Assembly: GCA_029260765.1 (NCBI GenBank)
Contig: JAJDCP010000175.1
Span: 62,001 to 126,000, forward strand
Origin: Planctomycetota bacterium
GTDB taxonomy: Bacteria > Planctomycetota > J058 > JAJDCP01
DNA: 64,000 bases
Direction: 5' to 3'
Made by a program: the position numbers and the translations under genes
The notes under the pieces: generated by a model
What the model was told of the DNA's origin: nothing
The model's input: only the letters and a program-made list of their open reading frames with translations
The model's database searches: none
Shown: positions 55,657 through 64,000 of the stretch, piece by piece
How positions within the stretch are numbered: the stretch's first letter is position 1
Layout: each line of letters starts with the position of its first letter

Positions 55657-56595
55657 ATGCGCAGGATTGTGGTCGTCGCGCTGGGCGGCAACGCCATCAT
55701 CAAGGAACAGGAATTCGGCGACGTCACCCGCCAGTTCGCCAACACCCGTCATGCGCTCGCTGGCGTGGTCGAGATCGTGCAGGCGGGCTGGGATCTGGTG
55801 CTCACGCACGGCAATGGTCCGCAGGTCGGCAATATCCTGATCCGGGTCGAAGAGGCGCGCAACAAGGCCTACGAGATCCCGCTGGGTGTGTGTGTGGCGC
55901 AGTCGCAGGGCGAGATGGGCTACATGATCGGCCAGTCGCTCCAGAACCACTTCAACCAGCGCAAGATCTTTCGACGCGTGGTGACGGTGCTGACTCAGGT
56001 CCTGGTGGACCGCAATGACCCGAGCTTCTCCCATCCGACCAAGCCCATCGGACCTTTCTACAACGAAACCCAGGCCAGCACCCTGCGGGAGCGGGGCATC
56101 GAGCTGGTCGACGACGCGGGGAGGGGTTTGCGGCGGGTGGTCCCGTCACCCGAGCCCACGCGCGTGGTCGAGGCCTCGTTGATCCGCGGCCTGGTCTCGT
56201 TCGGCGTGGTGGTGATCGCCTGCGGAGGCGGTGGGGTACCGGTCACCGAAGCTCCGGACGGAAGCTTCGAAGGAGTCGACGGCGTGGTCGACAAGGATCT
56301 CGCCTCGGGGATTCTGGCGACCGAGGTCGGTGCGCGGCAGCTGGTGATTCTCACAGCTGTGCGCAAGGTCTTGCGCGACTTCGGTACCGACAAGGCGCGG
56401 CCCCTCGACCGCCTGACCGTCGCCGAGGCGCGCCAGCTGATGGCCGAGGGACACTTCCCGCCGGGAAGTATGGGGCCGAAGATGCAGGCGGCTGTGGAGT
56501 TTCTGGAGCGCGGCGGCGAGAGGGTCCTGATCACCACGCCCGAGGCGCTCGGTGAGGCCTGGAACCAGCGTGGAGGCACCTGGGTCGTGCCATGA
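55657..56595 (+). CDS. arcC: Carbamate kinase
   Basis: The ATG at 55657 gives 312 residues. Landmarks are VVVALGGNAI, THGNGPQVGNIL, SQGEMGYMIGQSL, VIACGGGGVPV, GVDGVVDKDLAS and FPPGSMGPKMQAAVEF. It makes ATP from carbamoyl phosphate and ADP, releasing CO2 and ammonia, in arginine, agmatine or purine catabolism. arcA and arcB are not present. The next gene, an MBL hydrolase, overlaps by ATGA, an unusual partner. Confidence 0.95.
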   Translation: MRRIVVVALGGNAIIKEQEFGDVTRQFANTRHALAGVVEIVQAGWDLVLTHGNGPQVGNILIRVEEARNKAYEIPLGVCVAQSQGEMGYMIGQSLQNHFNQRKIFRRVVTVLTQVLVDRNDPSFSHPTKPIGPFYNETQASTLRERGIELVDDAGRGLRRVVPSPEPTRVVEASLIRGLVSFGVVVIACGGGGVPVTEAPDGSFEGVDGVVDKDLASGILATEVGARQLVILTAVRKVLRDFGTDKARPLDRLTVAEARQLMAEGHFPPGSMGPKMQAAVEFLERGGERVLITTPEALGEAWNQRGGTWVVP

Positions 56596-57455
56596 GCGGA
56601 CTACCCGCAGGCATCGAGGTCCTGGTTCGCGGTTGGCTGCACGGCAACTGCGTGATGCTGGCGGGGGAGCGTCCCGCCCTGGTCGACACGGGCTACCACA
56701 CCGGAGTCTCCGCGCTGCTTGCCGCCTGCGAGGCGCATTTCCAACAGCCCATCGGCTGCCTGCAGGAGGTGGTTCTCACTCATGTGCACAGCGACCACGC
56801 CGGAGGCACTGCAGCGTTGCAGGCGCTCTGCGCCGCCCGGGTGCGTTGCCATCCTGCGGCGGCCGCACTGGTCCGGAGTTGGGACACGCGCGGGCTGTGG
56901 TTGGACGCCACGGGCCAGGAGCTCCCGCCTTTCCGCATCGATGCATGCCTCGATCCGGGCACGCTGTTGCGCCTGGGAAACCACGACTGGCGCGTGGTGG
57001 ACACTCCCGGCCACGCAACCGGGGGCATCTCCCTCTATTGCGCGGCAGAGAGGGTCCTGCTGAGCGCCGATGCTCTGTGGGAACAGGGCTTCGGCATGCT
57101 CGATCCCGATGTCGATGGACCGCAGGTTTTCGACCAGGCGCAGATGGCACTGGACAACCTGGCCGCACTCGAGGTGCGTTGCGTGGTGCCCGGCCATGGA
57201 CCCCCGTTCAGCGATTTCGCCGGGGCTCTGGCGCGTGCCCGCTCACGCTTGCAATACTGGCGGGCGCATCCTGAACGCGTGCGCCACCATGCCGTGCGCA
57301 ACGGCTTGCTGTTTTTCCGCTTGTTGCATCCACAGGCCACAGAGGCCGCCTTGCACACCCGCTTGACGGCCCTGGCCCGGACCCATTCTTCCAGCCCTGA
57401 TGGGTGCGCCGGGCTGATGGCCGCGGTGCAGAAGGCGCTGCAGGGAGAGTCCTGA
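56592..57455 (+). CDS. MBL-fold metallo-hydrolase
   Basis: The 287-residue protein has the metal motif HVHSDHAGG, a downstream His in TPGHATGG, Asp in LLSADALW and His in VPGHGPP: a full binuclear zinc/iron set. A C-terminal helical extension resembles glyoxalase II-like or LACTB2-like hydrolases. It overlaps arcC by ATGA and is therefore co-translated. The substrate is unknown. Confidence 0.87.
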   Translation: MSGLPAGIEVLVRGWLHGNCVMLAGERPALVDTGYHTGVSALLAACEAHFQQPIGCLQEVVLTHVHSDHAGGTAALQALCAARVRCHPAAAALVRSWDTRGLWLDATGQELPPFRIDACLDPGTLLRLGNHDWRVVDTPGHATGGISLYCAAERVLLSADALWEQGFGMLDPDVDGPQVFDQAQMALDNLAALEVRCVVPGHGPPFSDFAGALARARSRLQYWRAHPERVRHHAVRNGLLFFRLLHPQATEAALHTRLTALARTHSSSPDGCAGLMAAVQKALQGES

Positions 57456-57557
57456 GCGTGCGCTCAGAGCTCCAGACATGGGCTCCTTTTCATTGCGACT
57501 TTGCTGCTGAGATTTCGGTCAGGTCTGGTCAACGCCTTCGATCGGCTGAGAACCGCC

Positions 57558-57581
57558 TGTAGCGTCGGTCTATGACCGACG
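57558..57581 (+). repeat. REP-like palindrome, second copy
   Basis: TGTAG (57558-57562) is followed by an 8-bp stem CGTCGGTC / GACCGACG with a TAT loop. Compared with 3752-3774 the stem differs but still pairs. It lies in the 288-nt gap between the MBL hydrolase and the convergent aminotransferase gene; nothing else recognisable is in that gap. Confidence 0.65.
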
Positions 57582-57743
57582 ATGAGACCGATCCGGATGG
57601 TGAACCCAGAACCTCTGGATGCAACCTTTGGCAGGGCTGCTAGCAGCTCTGGATTCCGACGGAGTTGTTGCCATCCACGCCCACGGCATCTGGATTCCTC
57701 AAGTCTCTGAGGCCAGAGAGGTTGCAACTCGCCCTGAGCCGCC

Positions 57744-58895
57744 TCAACGCCGCAACAGCCCCGCCAGGATCTCGACCCCGCGCGCCACTTGATCGGGAGG
57801 CGCACTGGTGAAACAGAGCCGGACATGGTGCGGATAGGGACCAAAGCTCGGCCCGGGGGCGACCAGCAGCCCTTGCTGCAGGCAGTCTTCGAGCAAGCCA
57901 TCCAGCCCGCGATGATCGAGAGACTCGCGCACATCGAGGAACAAGAAGGTGCCCCCCTCGGGAGCCGCAACGCCCAGCTGGGCTGCCGCCTCGGCGCCGG
58001 TCTGCTGGTATTGCCGGGCGGCGGCTGCCGCCCACGCGTCGCCGGGCCCGGCCAGCGCCCGCAAGGCCGCGATCTGGGAGGCGGTCGGGGTGCTGTAGAA
58101 GGTGTGGGTCGAGACCTTCTTGAGCTGCTGGATGGCGCCCGCGGGCCCGACGATGTAGCCACACCGGTTGCCGGCCATGCCATAGGCCTTCGAGAAGGAA
58201 TAGGCCGCGAAGGTGCGCTCGGGCGCCAGGGGCCGCATGGGCACATGCGCGCCCGTGTAGGCGTAGTGCTCGTAGACTTCATCGGAGATCAGCCAGATGC
58301 CACGCCGCCGCGCCCAGCCAGCCAGGCCTTCCAGCCAGGAGCTGGGCAGGAGCTTGCCAGCAGGATTGCTGGGAGAGTTGACGTACAGCGCGACCACGCC
58401 CGCATTCCAGGCCTGGTCCAGGCGCTTCAACAGCGCCCCCACGTCGGGCAGACCGTCGAAGGCGGGTACCGCCACCGGCGTGCCTGAGAAGCTGCGCACG
58501 ATGCCGGCGATCAGGGGCCAATAGGGCGCCAGGATCAGGACCTGGCGCCCCGGCTCCATCAACGCCCCGATCACGGCCCCCAGACCGCCCGTGGCTCCTG
58601 CCGCCACCAACACGTGCTCGGGGTTGGTGGCCAACCCGTCCTGCGCTTGCCGCCGGGCCGCGATAGCCTCGAGCAGATCCGCGCGGCCCTGGGGCGGCGC
58701 ATAGCGGTGCAGTCCTGGCCAATCGGCGCAGCGCAGATCTTCCATGCGGCAGCCTACGGGCGGTTCGAGCCAGGTGTCCCCGACGTGCAGGGGATAGGTC
58801 GGACCCTGGTGGCTGGCCAATCGGACAGCCAGGGCCGAATAGACGGAGCCCGGCAGGGCAGCGATATGTGGAGCGATCGGGGGCGTGCCTGGCAC
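57744..58895 (-). CDS. PLP-dependent class I/II aminotransferase
   Basis: The 383-residue fold-type I enzyme has a GTG start at 58895. GATGGLGAVIGALMEPG is the cofactor-phosphate region, YVNSPSNPAGKLL the substrate/PLP region, SDEVYEHYAY carries the Asp, and SFSKAYGMAGNRCGYIVG carries the Schiff-base Lys and binding Arg. A final Arg is in HVRLCFTSAP. It is similar to aspartate/alanine-type transaminases. The amino donor is not predictable. It is divergent from msrA. Confidence 0.9.
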   Translation of the reverse strand: MPGTPPIAPHIAALPGSVYSALAVRLASHQGPTYPLHVGDTWLEPPVGCRMEDLRCADWPGLHRYAPPQGRADLLEAIAARRQAQDGLATNPEHVLVAAGATGGLGAVIGALMEPGRQVLILAPYWPLIAGIVRSFSGTPVAVPAFDGLPDVGALLKRLDQAWNAGVVALYVNSPSNPAGKLLPSSWLEGLAGWARRRGIWLISDEVYEHYAYTGAHVPMRPLAPERTFAAYSFSKAYGMAGNRCGYIVGPAGAIQQLKKVSTHTFYSTPTASQIAALRALAGPGDAWAAAAARQYQQTGAEAAAQLGVAAPEGGTFLFLDVRESLDHRGLDGLLEDCLQQGLLVAPGPSFGPYPHHVRLCFTSAPPDQVARGVEILAGLLRR

Positions 58896-58965
58896 GGATG
58901 TTCCTCTCTGTCAGAGCAGTGCCAATGTGGTACCATCGGTCCGCACCCCACACCAGAGGCTGCCG

Positions 58966-59610
<645 letters not shown>

Positions 59611-60630
59611 TCAGCCGCGGCCATGACGATCGACATGCCGAGCGCCCCCGGCATCGAGCCAGACCACGCCGCAAGCTTCGGTTGTGTACGCGTAGCCTAC
59701 ATGGCCTTGCGCGTCGAGGCCGATCACGCCCAACAAACCTGCCCCGGCGACCACCTCATCAAAGCTCCGCCGCAGCGCGTCCTCGAGCGACAGCCCGTCG
59801 AGCATGCGGGTAGCGATCCGGCCACACAGGTTGAGGTCGAGGATCTGCTCGCCGAAGCCCGTGGCCGAGAGACCGACGGCGGGGCAGGCATAGTTGCCCG
59901 CGGGCGTTGGCGTGTCGCTCACCCGTCCCGGAGCTTCGTGACCCCGCCCCCCGGTGGAGGTGCAGGCCCAGAGCGCGCCAGCGGCGTCCAGCGCCACCAC
60001 CCCGACGGTGCCGCTGCGCTGGTCGGCGGGTGGAAGCAGAGGCTTGAGGTCTGACGGTACCGGCAGGCCGGCGGCCCGGGCCCGCTCGAGCTCCAGTCTG
60101 CCCGCGTCTCCGACTGCGGCTTCTGGGTCCGCGGCGTCCCCCCGGGCCACCAGCGCTCGCCAGCGGGCCAGGGTTTTGGCTGTTCTCACATCGACCCGTG
60201 GCATCTGCAGGGCAGTCATCAGCTCTCGCGCACCGTCCCCGTCCAGGTTGCGGTCGCCGCGTTCTTGCAGGGCATCGGCCAGCTGACTGGGATGCAGGCA
60301 GTCCTGCACGTTGTAGACTGCCGAGCTGCGGGTGCGCTTGCCGTCCATCAAGGCCGCCGACAAGCGGCAGCGGCCATCCTGCTGCAGCTTGCTGCCGCGA
60401 CCAGCATTGAAGCGGGGATCGTCTTCGAGCACCGCGACGGCAGCCAGCGCTCCCTGGCGGGCCCCCGCGCCGTCCATCGCTCGCAGCCCGGACCGGGCCG
60501 CCAGCTCAAGGACCCGGCTGCGGTCGGCACGTTGGCCCGGGTCGGTCGTGCGCAGATAAGCGCCTGCACCGCCGTGCACGATGATCGCTGGCGCCTGCAG
60601 ACGGCCGATGACCAGCTCGTAGTGCGTCAC
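59611..60630 (-). CDS. Isoaspartyl peptidase / type III L-asparaginase (Ntn hydrolase)
   Basis: The GTG at 60630 overlaps the YkgJ gene stop (GTGA); 339 residues. APAIIVHGGAGAYL starts the alpha subunit, DPRFNAGRGSKLQ and AALMDG follow, and RSGTVGVVALD contains the Thr at which the precursor self-cleaves to form the catalytic beta-subunit N-terminus. STGGRGHEAPGRVSDTP is the substrate-binding segment. It hydrolyses beta-aspartyl dipeptides and asparagine, clearing damaged peptides. No signal peptide was found. Confidence 0.9.
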   Translation of the reverse strand: MTHYELVIGRLQAPAIIVHGGAGAYLRTTDPGQRADRSRVLELAARSGLRAMDGAGARQGALAAVAVLEDDPRFNAGRGSKLQQDGRCRLSAALMDGKRTRSSAVYNVQDCLHPSQLADALQERGDRNLDGDGARELMTALQMPRVDVRTAKTLARWRALVARGDAADPEAAVGDAGRLELERARAAGLPVPSDLKPLLPPADQRSGTVGVVALDAAGALWACTSTGGRGHEAPGRVSDTPTPAGNYACPAVGLSATGFGEQILDLNLCGRIATRMLDGLSLEDALRRSFDEVVAGAGLLGVIGLDAQGHVGYAYTTEACGVVWLDAGGARHVDRHGRG

Positions 60631-61076
60631 TCCGAGGGCTCGGAGGTTTGCCCACCGATTGTGGTCTCTGCTTTGCCAAAGAGGATCTTCTGGATGCGCT
60701 CGAAGGTGTAGTTCTCTCCTTCTCCGGTGCCCGGGCAGACCTTGACCGTCTCTTTCCAGCTGCGCGGGCTGGCCACGTTCTTCTTCCAGAAGGGCCAGGT
60801 CCGGCATTGGTCGGGACGCACATCATAGACCCGACAGTGGTCGTCATCGCCGAGGAAAATGCAGTCTTCGCTCGGGCTGTCGATCAGCGCCAGACGCAGG
60901 TTGACAGCCCGCACGTACTTCTTGGTGAAGGCGTTGTAGCTCATCTCCAGATGCTTGGCGAGCCGTCGGATCTCGTGCTTCTCCACCCACACGTAGCCTG
61001 CACCTTTGCAGCATTCAGCGCAGGCCGTGCAGGAGAAATTCAGCCCACTTTCCTTGTACCAGGGAGCGCGTTTCAT
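60627..61076 (-). CDS. YkgJ-family Cys-cluster protein (putative zinc/iron-chelating)
   Basis: The ATG at 61076 overlaps the CCA-polymerase stop (ATGA); 149 residues. The family pattern is visible: FSCTACAECCKG near residue 14, then CIFLGDDDHCRVYDVRPDQCRTWPF, and a last Cys in VKVCPG. The eight Cys can hold a zinc or Fe-S centre. The biochemical role of YkgJ/UPF0153 proteins is unknown. It is the middle gene of a three-gene overlapping operon. Confidence 0.88.
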   Translation of the reverse strand: MKRAPWYKESGLNFSCTACAECCKGAGYVWVEKHEIRRLAKHLEMSYNAFTKKYVRAVNLRLALIDSPSEDCIFLGDDDHCRVYDVRPDQCRTWPFWKKNVASPRSWKETVKVCPGTGEGENYTFERIQKILFGKAETTIGGQTSEPSE

Positions 61077-62392
61077 GGCTCGGCCTCGTTTGTCAGGGGG
61101 AAGTTGCGGGCAAGGAACGCGTCGAGCTGGCTGGCATCGTCCAGGCTGCCCTCGAGCTGGGCGGTCTCGATCGCCTCCAGAATCGTCGCCAGCTGCGGGC
61201 CACGCGCGTAACCTCGGGCCGAGAGCTGCTTGCCGTCGATGAGCTTCGCGGGCCAGAACGCTTCGCGGGGCAGGCCCTCGAGTGTGCGCCGCCAGACGCG
61301 TTGCGCTGCGAAGCTCCGCTCTGCGGCACGCGCTTGCAGCGCGGCCAGCTCGAAAGACGCCGGTCCCAGAGGCCGCCGGTAGCTCCGCAAGCGCTCGGCT
61401 CGCGACAGCTCTGCGAAACCTCGCCAGGCATGCATCCCCGCGTGCAAGGCTCCCACGTCCGCGCGCAGCCTGTTGCTCGCACGCAGACGAACCAACACCC
61501 GCTCGGCCATCGCACGGCTGATCGCATCGCGCTGGAGCGCGCCATCGCCGACCTCGCTGAGATCCGCCAGCACCAGAGCCCAGCCCTGTGCGAGCTCGCG
61601 CTCGGGCCAACCTGCCCACGCGCTCAGGCACGCCAGCCGTCGTTCCCGATCGGGAGCCCGGCACAGCTCAGGAATCAGGTGGGGCAGCAGGCCCAACACG
61701 CGACACAGCAACAAGCCACGCCGCGGATCGGGCCCCAGCCAGGTGCGGTCAAGCTCGGCCAGCACCCGCTCCGCCGCCACGCCCGCCACGTTCGCCGCAA
61801 GAGCGCGGACTGCGTCAGCCGTCTCGGGGTCGATGTCCAGCCCGAAACGGCAGGCGAAACGCACGGCTCGCAGCAGGCGCAGATGGTCCTCAGCGAAGCG
61901 CTGGTGCGGGTCACCGATGGCACGCAGCACCAGATTCTCCAGGTCGGCCATGCCCCCGACCCGATCGACCAGTGCATCGGTCTCCGGATGCCGGTACAGG
62001 CCATTGATGCTGAAATCTCGCCGCTCGGCGTCCTCTGCCAGGCTGCCGAACTCGACCGAGTCGGGGCGGCGCCCGTCGGAATAGCTGCCGTCGCTGCGGA
62101 AGGTGGCGACTTCGAAGAAGTGTCCCTTGAGCTTGACCAACATCACCCCGAAAGCGGCTCCGACTTTGCGAGCCCTTGGGAAAAGCCGTAGCACCTCGGG
62201 CGGGCGCGCGGCTGTGGCGATGTCGACGTCCTTGATCGGCAGACCCAGCAGCTGGTCGCGCACCACACCGCCAGCAAAATAGGTCTCGTGACCGGCCTGC
62301 TGCAGGCGGGCCGCCACGCAGCGGGCCGCGGCGAGCAGCGCCAGTTCGGTGTCGCGCACGCGGACGTCTGCTGAAGTTTTCGGGGCTTGCAT
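61073..62392 (-). CDS. CCA tRNA nucleotidyltransferase / poly(A) polymerase family protein
   Basis: The 439-residue protein has the class II nucleotidyltransferase head FAGGVVRDQLLGLPIKDVDIATAA with catalytic Asp-x-Asp, FEVATFRSDG, the RRDFSINGLY motif, and RFAEDHLRLLRAVRFACRFG, the neck helix of the family. It adds or repairs the 3' CCA end of tRNA, or adds poly(A). The sequence alone does not separate the two. First gene of the operon with YkgJ and the isoaspartyl peptidase. Confidence 0.9.
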   Translation of the reverse strand: MQAPKTSADVRVRDTELALLAAARCVAARLQQAGHETYFAGGVVRDQLLGLPIKDVDIATAARPPEVLRLFPRARKVGAAFGVMLVKLKGHFFEVATFRSDGSYSDGRRPDSVEFGSLAEDAERRDFSINGLYRHPETDALVDRVGGMADLENLVLRAIGDPHQRFAEDHLRLLRAVRFACRFGLDIDPETADAVRALAANVAGVAAERVLAELDRTWLGPDPRRGLLLCRVLGLLPHLIPELCRAPDRERRLACLSAWAGWPERELAQGWALVLADLSEVGDGALQRDAISRAMAERVLVRLRASNRLRADVGALHAGMHAWRGFAELSRAERLRSYRRPLGPASFELAALQARAAERSFAAQRVWRRTLEGLPREAFWPAKLIDGKQLSARGYARGPQLATILEAIETAQLEGSLDDASQLDAFLARNFPLTNEAEP

Positions 62393-62587
62393 CGAAACTT
62401 ATTCTCCTCGGCTGCGTCTATGTTTATAGCAAGTGCTCGGAAGGCGGAAGGCTTGTGACAATTTGTTTACGCAAGCTGAAGTGCGCCGCCGCAGGCCTGA
62501 TCCTGCGGGTTGCCGTGCTTGCGGGGATTTCCAGACGGGAATCGGCACGGTAGACTGGAAGCGCCAGCAGCAGGGAGACACGCAGGC

Positions 62588-64000
62588 ATGATCGACAAGC
62601 CCGGGCCATCCGACGTCCAAACGGACACCCCGACCGTCGACCTGACGCAGGCTCCGCCGGACGACAGCCCGACGCTGGTCCGCACTCCGAGGCCGGGCGA
62701 CAGCTCGGGGCTCAACAATTCCCACCGGGCCGCGGGCGACAGCTCGGGCTGCGCGCCGGGAAAACGGCTGGGAAAATACGAGCTGCTCGAGTTGGCGGGC
62801 CGAGGCGGCATGGGAGAAGTCTGGAAGGCCCGCGACACCGAGCTCAAACGCACTGTAGCCGTCAAACGCCTGCCCTGGGCAAGCGGTCAAGACATCGAGC
62901 GCTTGCGGCGCGTAGCGCAGTTCATCGGCAAGCTGTCGCATCCGAACATCGCGCCACTCTACGAGTTCCAGGCCGAGCCGCCTTTCCTCGCCATGCAGTT
63001 CATCGATGGTACGTCCATCGACCGCGCGAGCGGAGACCGCATCGCCCACCTGCGCGATGCAGCCCGGGCGGTGCACTACGCGCACAGCCAGGGGATCCTG
63101 CACCGCGACCTGAAGCCCGCCAACATCATGGTCAGCCGTGACGGGCAGGTCTATGTGCTCGATTTCGGTCTGGCCCGCGAGCTGCAGGGGGAATTGACAG
63201 CGATCTCCCGCACCGGCGACCTGCTCGGAACGCCCAGCTACATGGCGCCCGAACAGGCGAATGGCGAGTCCCAGCGCATCGGTCCGCACACCGATGTCTA
63301 CGGGCTCGGAGCGACGCTCTACGCGCTGCTGGCCGGCCGCGCTCCTTTTTCCGGAGCGACGACCTATTCGATCCTCAAGAAGGTCATCGAACAGGATCCG
63401 CCCAGCCCGGGAGGCAACGCTGACCTCCAGACCATCGCCCTCAAAGCACTCGAGAAGGACCCTGCCAAGCGTTACGCGAGCGCCCTCGAGATGGGCGACG
63501 ATCTGCAGCGCTATCTCGACAACGAGCCGATCATGGCGCGGCCCGCCTCGGCCATCTATCGCCTGAGGAAGCGCATCCAGCGGCGGCCGCTGGTCGCCTT
63601 CCTGATGCTGCTGATTGTGGTCGGCATCGGCTTCGAGCTGGGGCTGCTGGCGTGGAAGAACCGCCAGCTCGACCAGGCCAACCGCGAGCTCGCGGGTCGC
63701 AACACTGCCCTCGACGCCGAACGCGAGCGCTTGCGCCTGCAGGGTGAGCTGCATCAGATCGCTCAGCGTCTCGCCCTGCATGAGGATGCCCTGGCGCGCA
63801 GCAACTGCGCGTTGAACGAGATCTATGACGATCTCAACGCTCTGTTGGACCGGTTGGCAGAGCTGGGAGACCAGCACACCGAGGAAGGCGCCCTGCGCTA
63901 TCTGCGGGCACGCGCGCTGTTGCTGTTGCAAAGAGAAGCGCAGGCCATCGAAGAGTTCAGCGCAGCCCTGCAATCCGCCCAGGACACCTGGCCCAACCTG
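62588..64000 (+). CDS. Ser/Thr protein kinase with transmembrane helix, 3' truncated by the window
   Basis: The frame runs from the ATG at 62588 to the last base without a stop, so at least 471 residues are visible. A polar N-terminus (1-60) precedes an intact Hanks kinase: AGRGGMGEVWKA, VAVKRLPW, HRDLKPANIM, VLDFGLARE, GTPSYMAPEQANG. A transmembrane helix (about 338-356) and a coiled-coil/helical region likely to begin a TPR array follow. Layout matches kinase-TM-TPR receptors. TAGACT at 62551-62556 may be its -10 element. Minus-strand open frames here are shadows. Confidence 0.9.
   Translation, partial: MIDKPGPSDVQTDTPTVDLTQAPPDDSPTLVRTPRPGDSSGLNNSHRAAGDSSGCAPGKRLGKYELLELAGRGGMGEVWKARDTELKRTVAVKRLPWASGQDIERLRRVAQFIGKLSHPNIAPLYEFQAEPPFLAMQFIDGTSIDRASGDRIAHLRDAARAVHYAHSQGILHRDLKPANIMVSRDGQVYVLDFGLARELQGELTAISRTGDLLGTPSYMAPEQANGESQRIGPHTDVYGLGATLYALLAGRAPFSGATTYSILKKVIEQDPPSPGGNADLQTIALKALEKDPAKRYASALEMGDDLQRYLDNEPIMARPASAIYRLRKRIQRRPLVAFLMLLIVVGIGFELGLLAWKNRQLDQANRELAGRNTALDAERERLRLQGELHQIAQRLALHEDALARSNCALNEIYDDLNALLDRLAELGDQHTEEGALRYLRARALLLLQREAQAIEEFSAALQSAQDTWPNL

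Noticed and set aside
62399..63973. Long minus-strand open frame opposite the last kinase gene
   Set aside because: The plus strand carries an uninterrupted kinase with all catalytic motifs from 62588; the minus translation shows no domain and is a high-GC shadow.

Overview
The window is G+C-rich, tightly packed bacterial DNA with no rRNA, tRNA, CRISPR array, integrase or transposase that I can recognise. An outer-membrane barrel, lipobox proteins, multihaem c-type cytochromes and periplasmic signal peptides point to a diderm. Five Hanks-type Ser/Thr kinases in 64 kb (with TPR, TerB-like, NERD and FGE-sulfatase-type partner domains), a WGR-TPR protein and a hybrid histidine kinase resemble the signalling repertoire of Planctomycetota or, less likely, Myxococcota. 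That placement is inference; no phylogenetic marker was available.

Region 1-11256 (+) is an electron-transfer block: partial outer-membrane barrel, ferredoxin-reductase-type flavoprotein with a C-terminal 2Fe-2S domain, tetrahaem cytochrome, small b-type-like membrane protein, decahaem cytochrome with a cytosolic Cys-rich head and a RING-like zinc module, then a protein joining cyclic-nucleotide-binding, FHA and four [4Fe-4S] motifs, and a kinase with a TerB-like tail. It looks like a quinol/flavin-to-periplasm (perhaps to outside) electron route carrying its own sensory and phospho-signalling parts. This is the most unusual locus in the window.

Region 11281-19267 holds a modABC molybdate importer (-), a WGR-TPR protein, a bicupin, a HEAT-like membrane-anchored protein and a small lipoprotein. 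Region 19640-24730 is one very large pseudokinase-kinase-TPR gene (-). Region 24995-30474 has mutM, a dienelactone hydrolase-like protein, an M61 peptidase, a PAC2-family protein behind a sigma-54-like promoter, and a PepSY membrane protein. Region 30471-36227 (-) carries an ApbE-DUF2271 flavin transferase coupled to the PepSY gene, and a hybrid histidine kinase coupled to an APH-family kinase.

Region 37151-42587 has a three-gene overlapping operon (NERD-kinase, membrane GRAM-like/cupin protein, lipoprotein) divergent from a kinase-FGE fusion. Region 42691-48992 has a dolichol-kinase-like protein, then two FAD oxidoreductases and a GcvT-family aminomethyltransferase (-) divergent from purU, a folate C1 cluster. 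The remainder is mostly housekeeping: sulfotransferase, pseudouridine synthase, methyltransferase, GGDEF/EAL protein, PAP2 protein, carbamate kinase with an MBL hydrolase, aminotransferase, msrA, and an isoaspartyl peptidase/YkgJ/CCA-polymerase operon. A fifth kinase runs off the right edge.

Translational coupling by ATGA, GTGA or TGATG overlaps recurs throughout. Two REP-like palindromes preceded by TGTAG lie about 54 kb apart. Several plausible sigma-70-type promoters with 17-18 nt spacers are listed.
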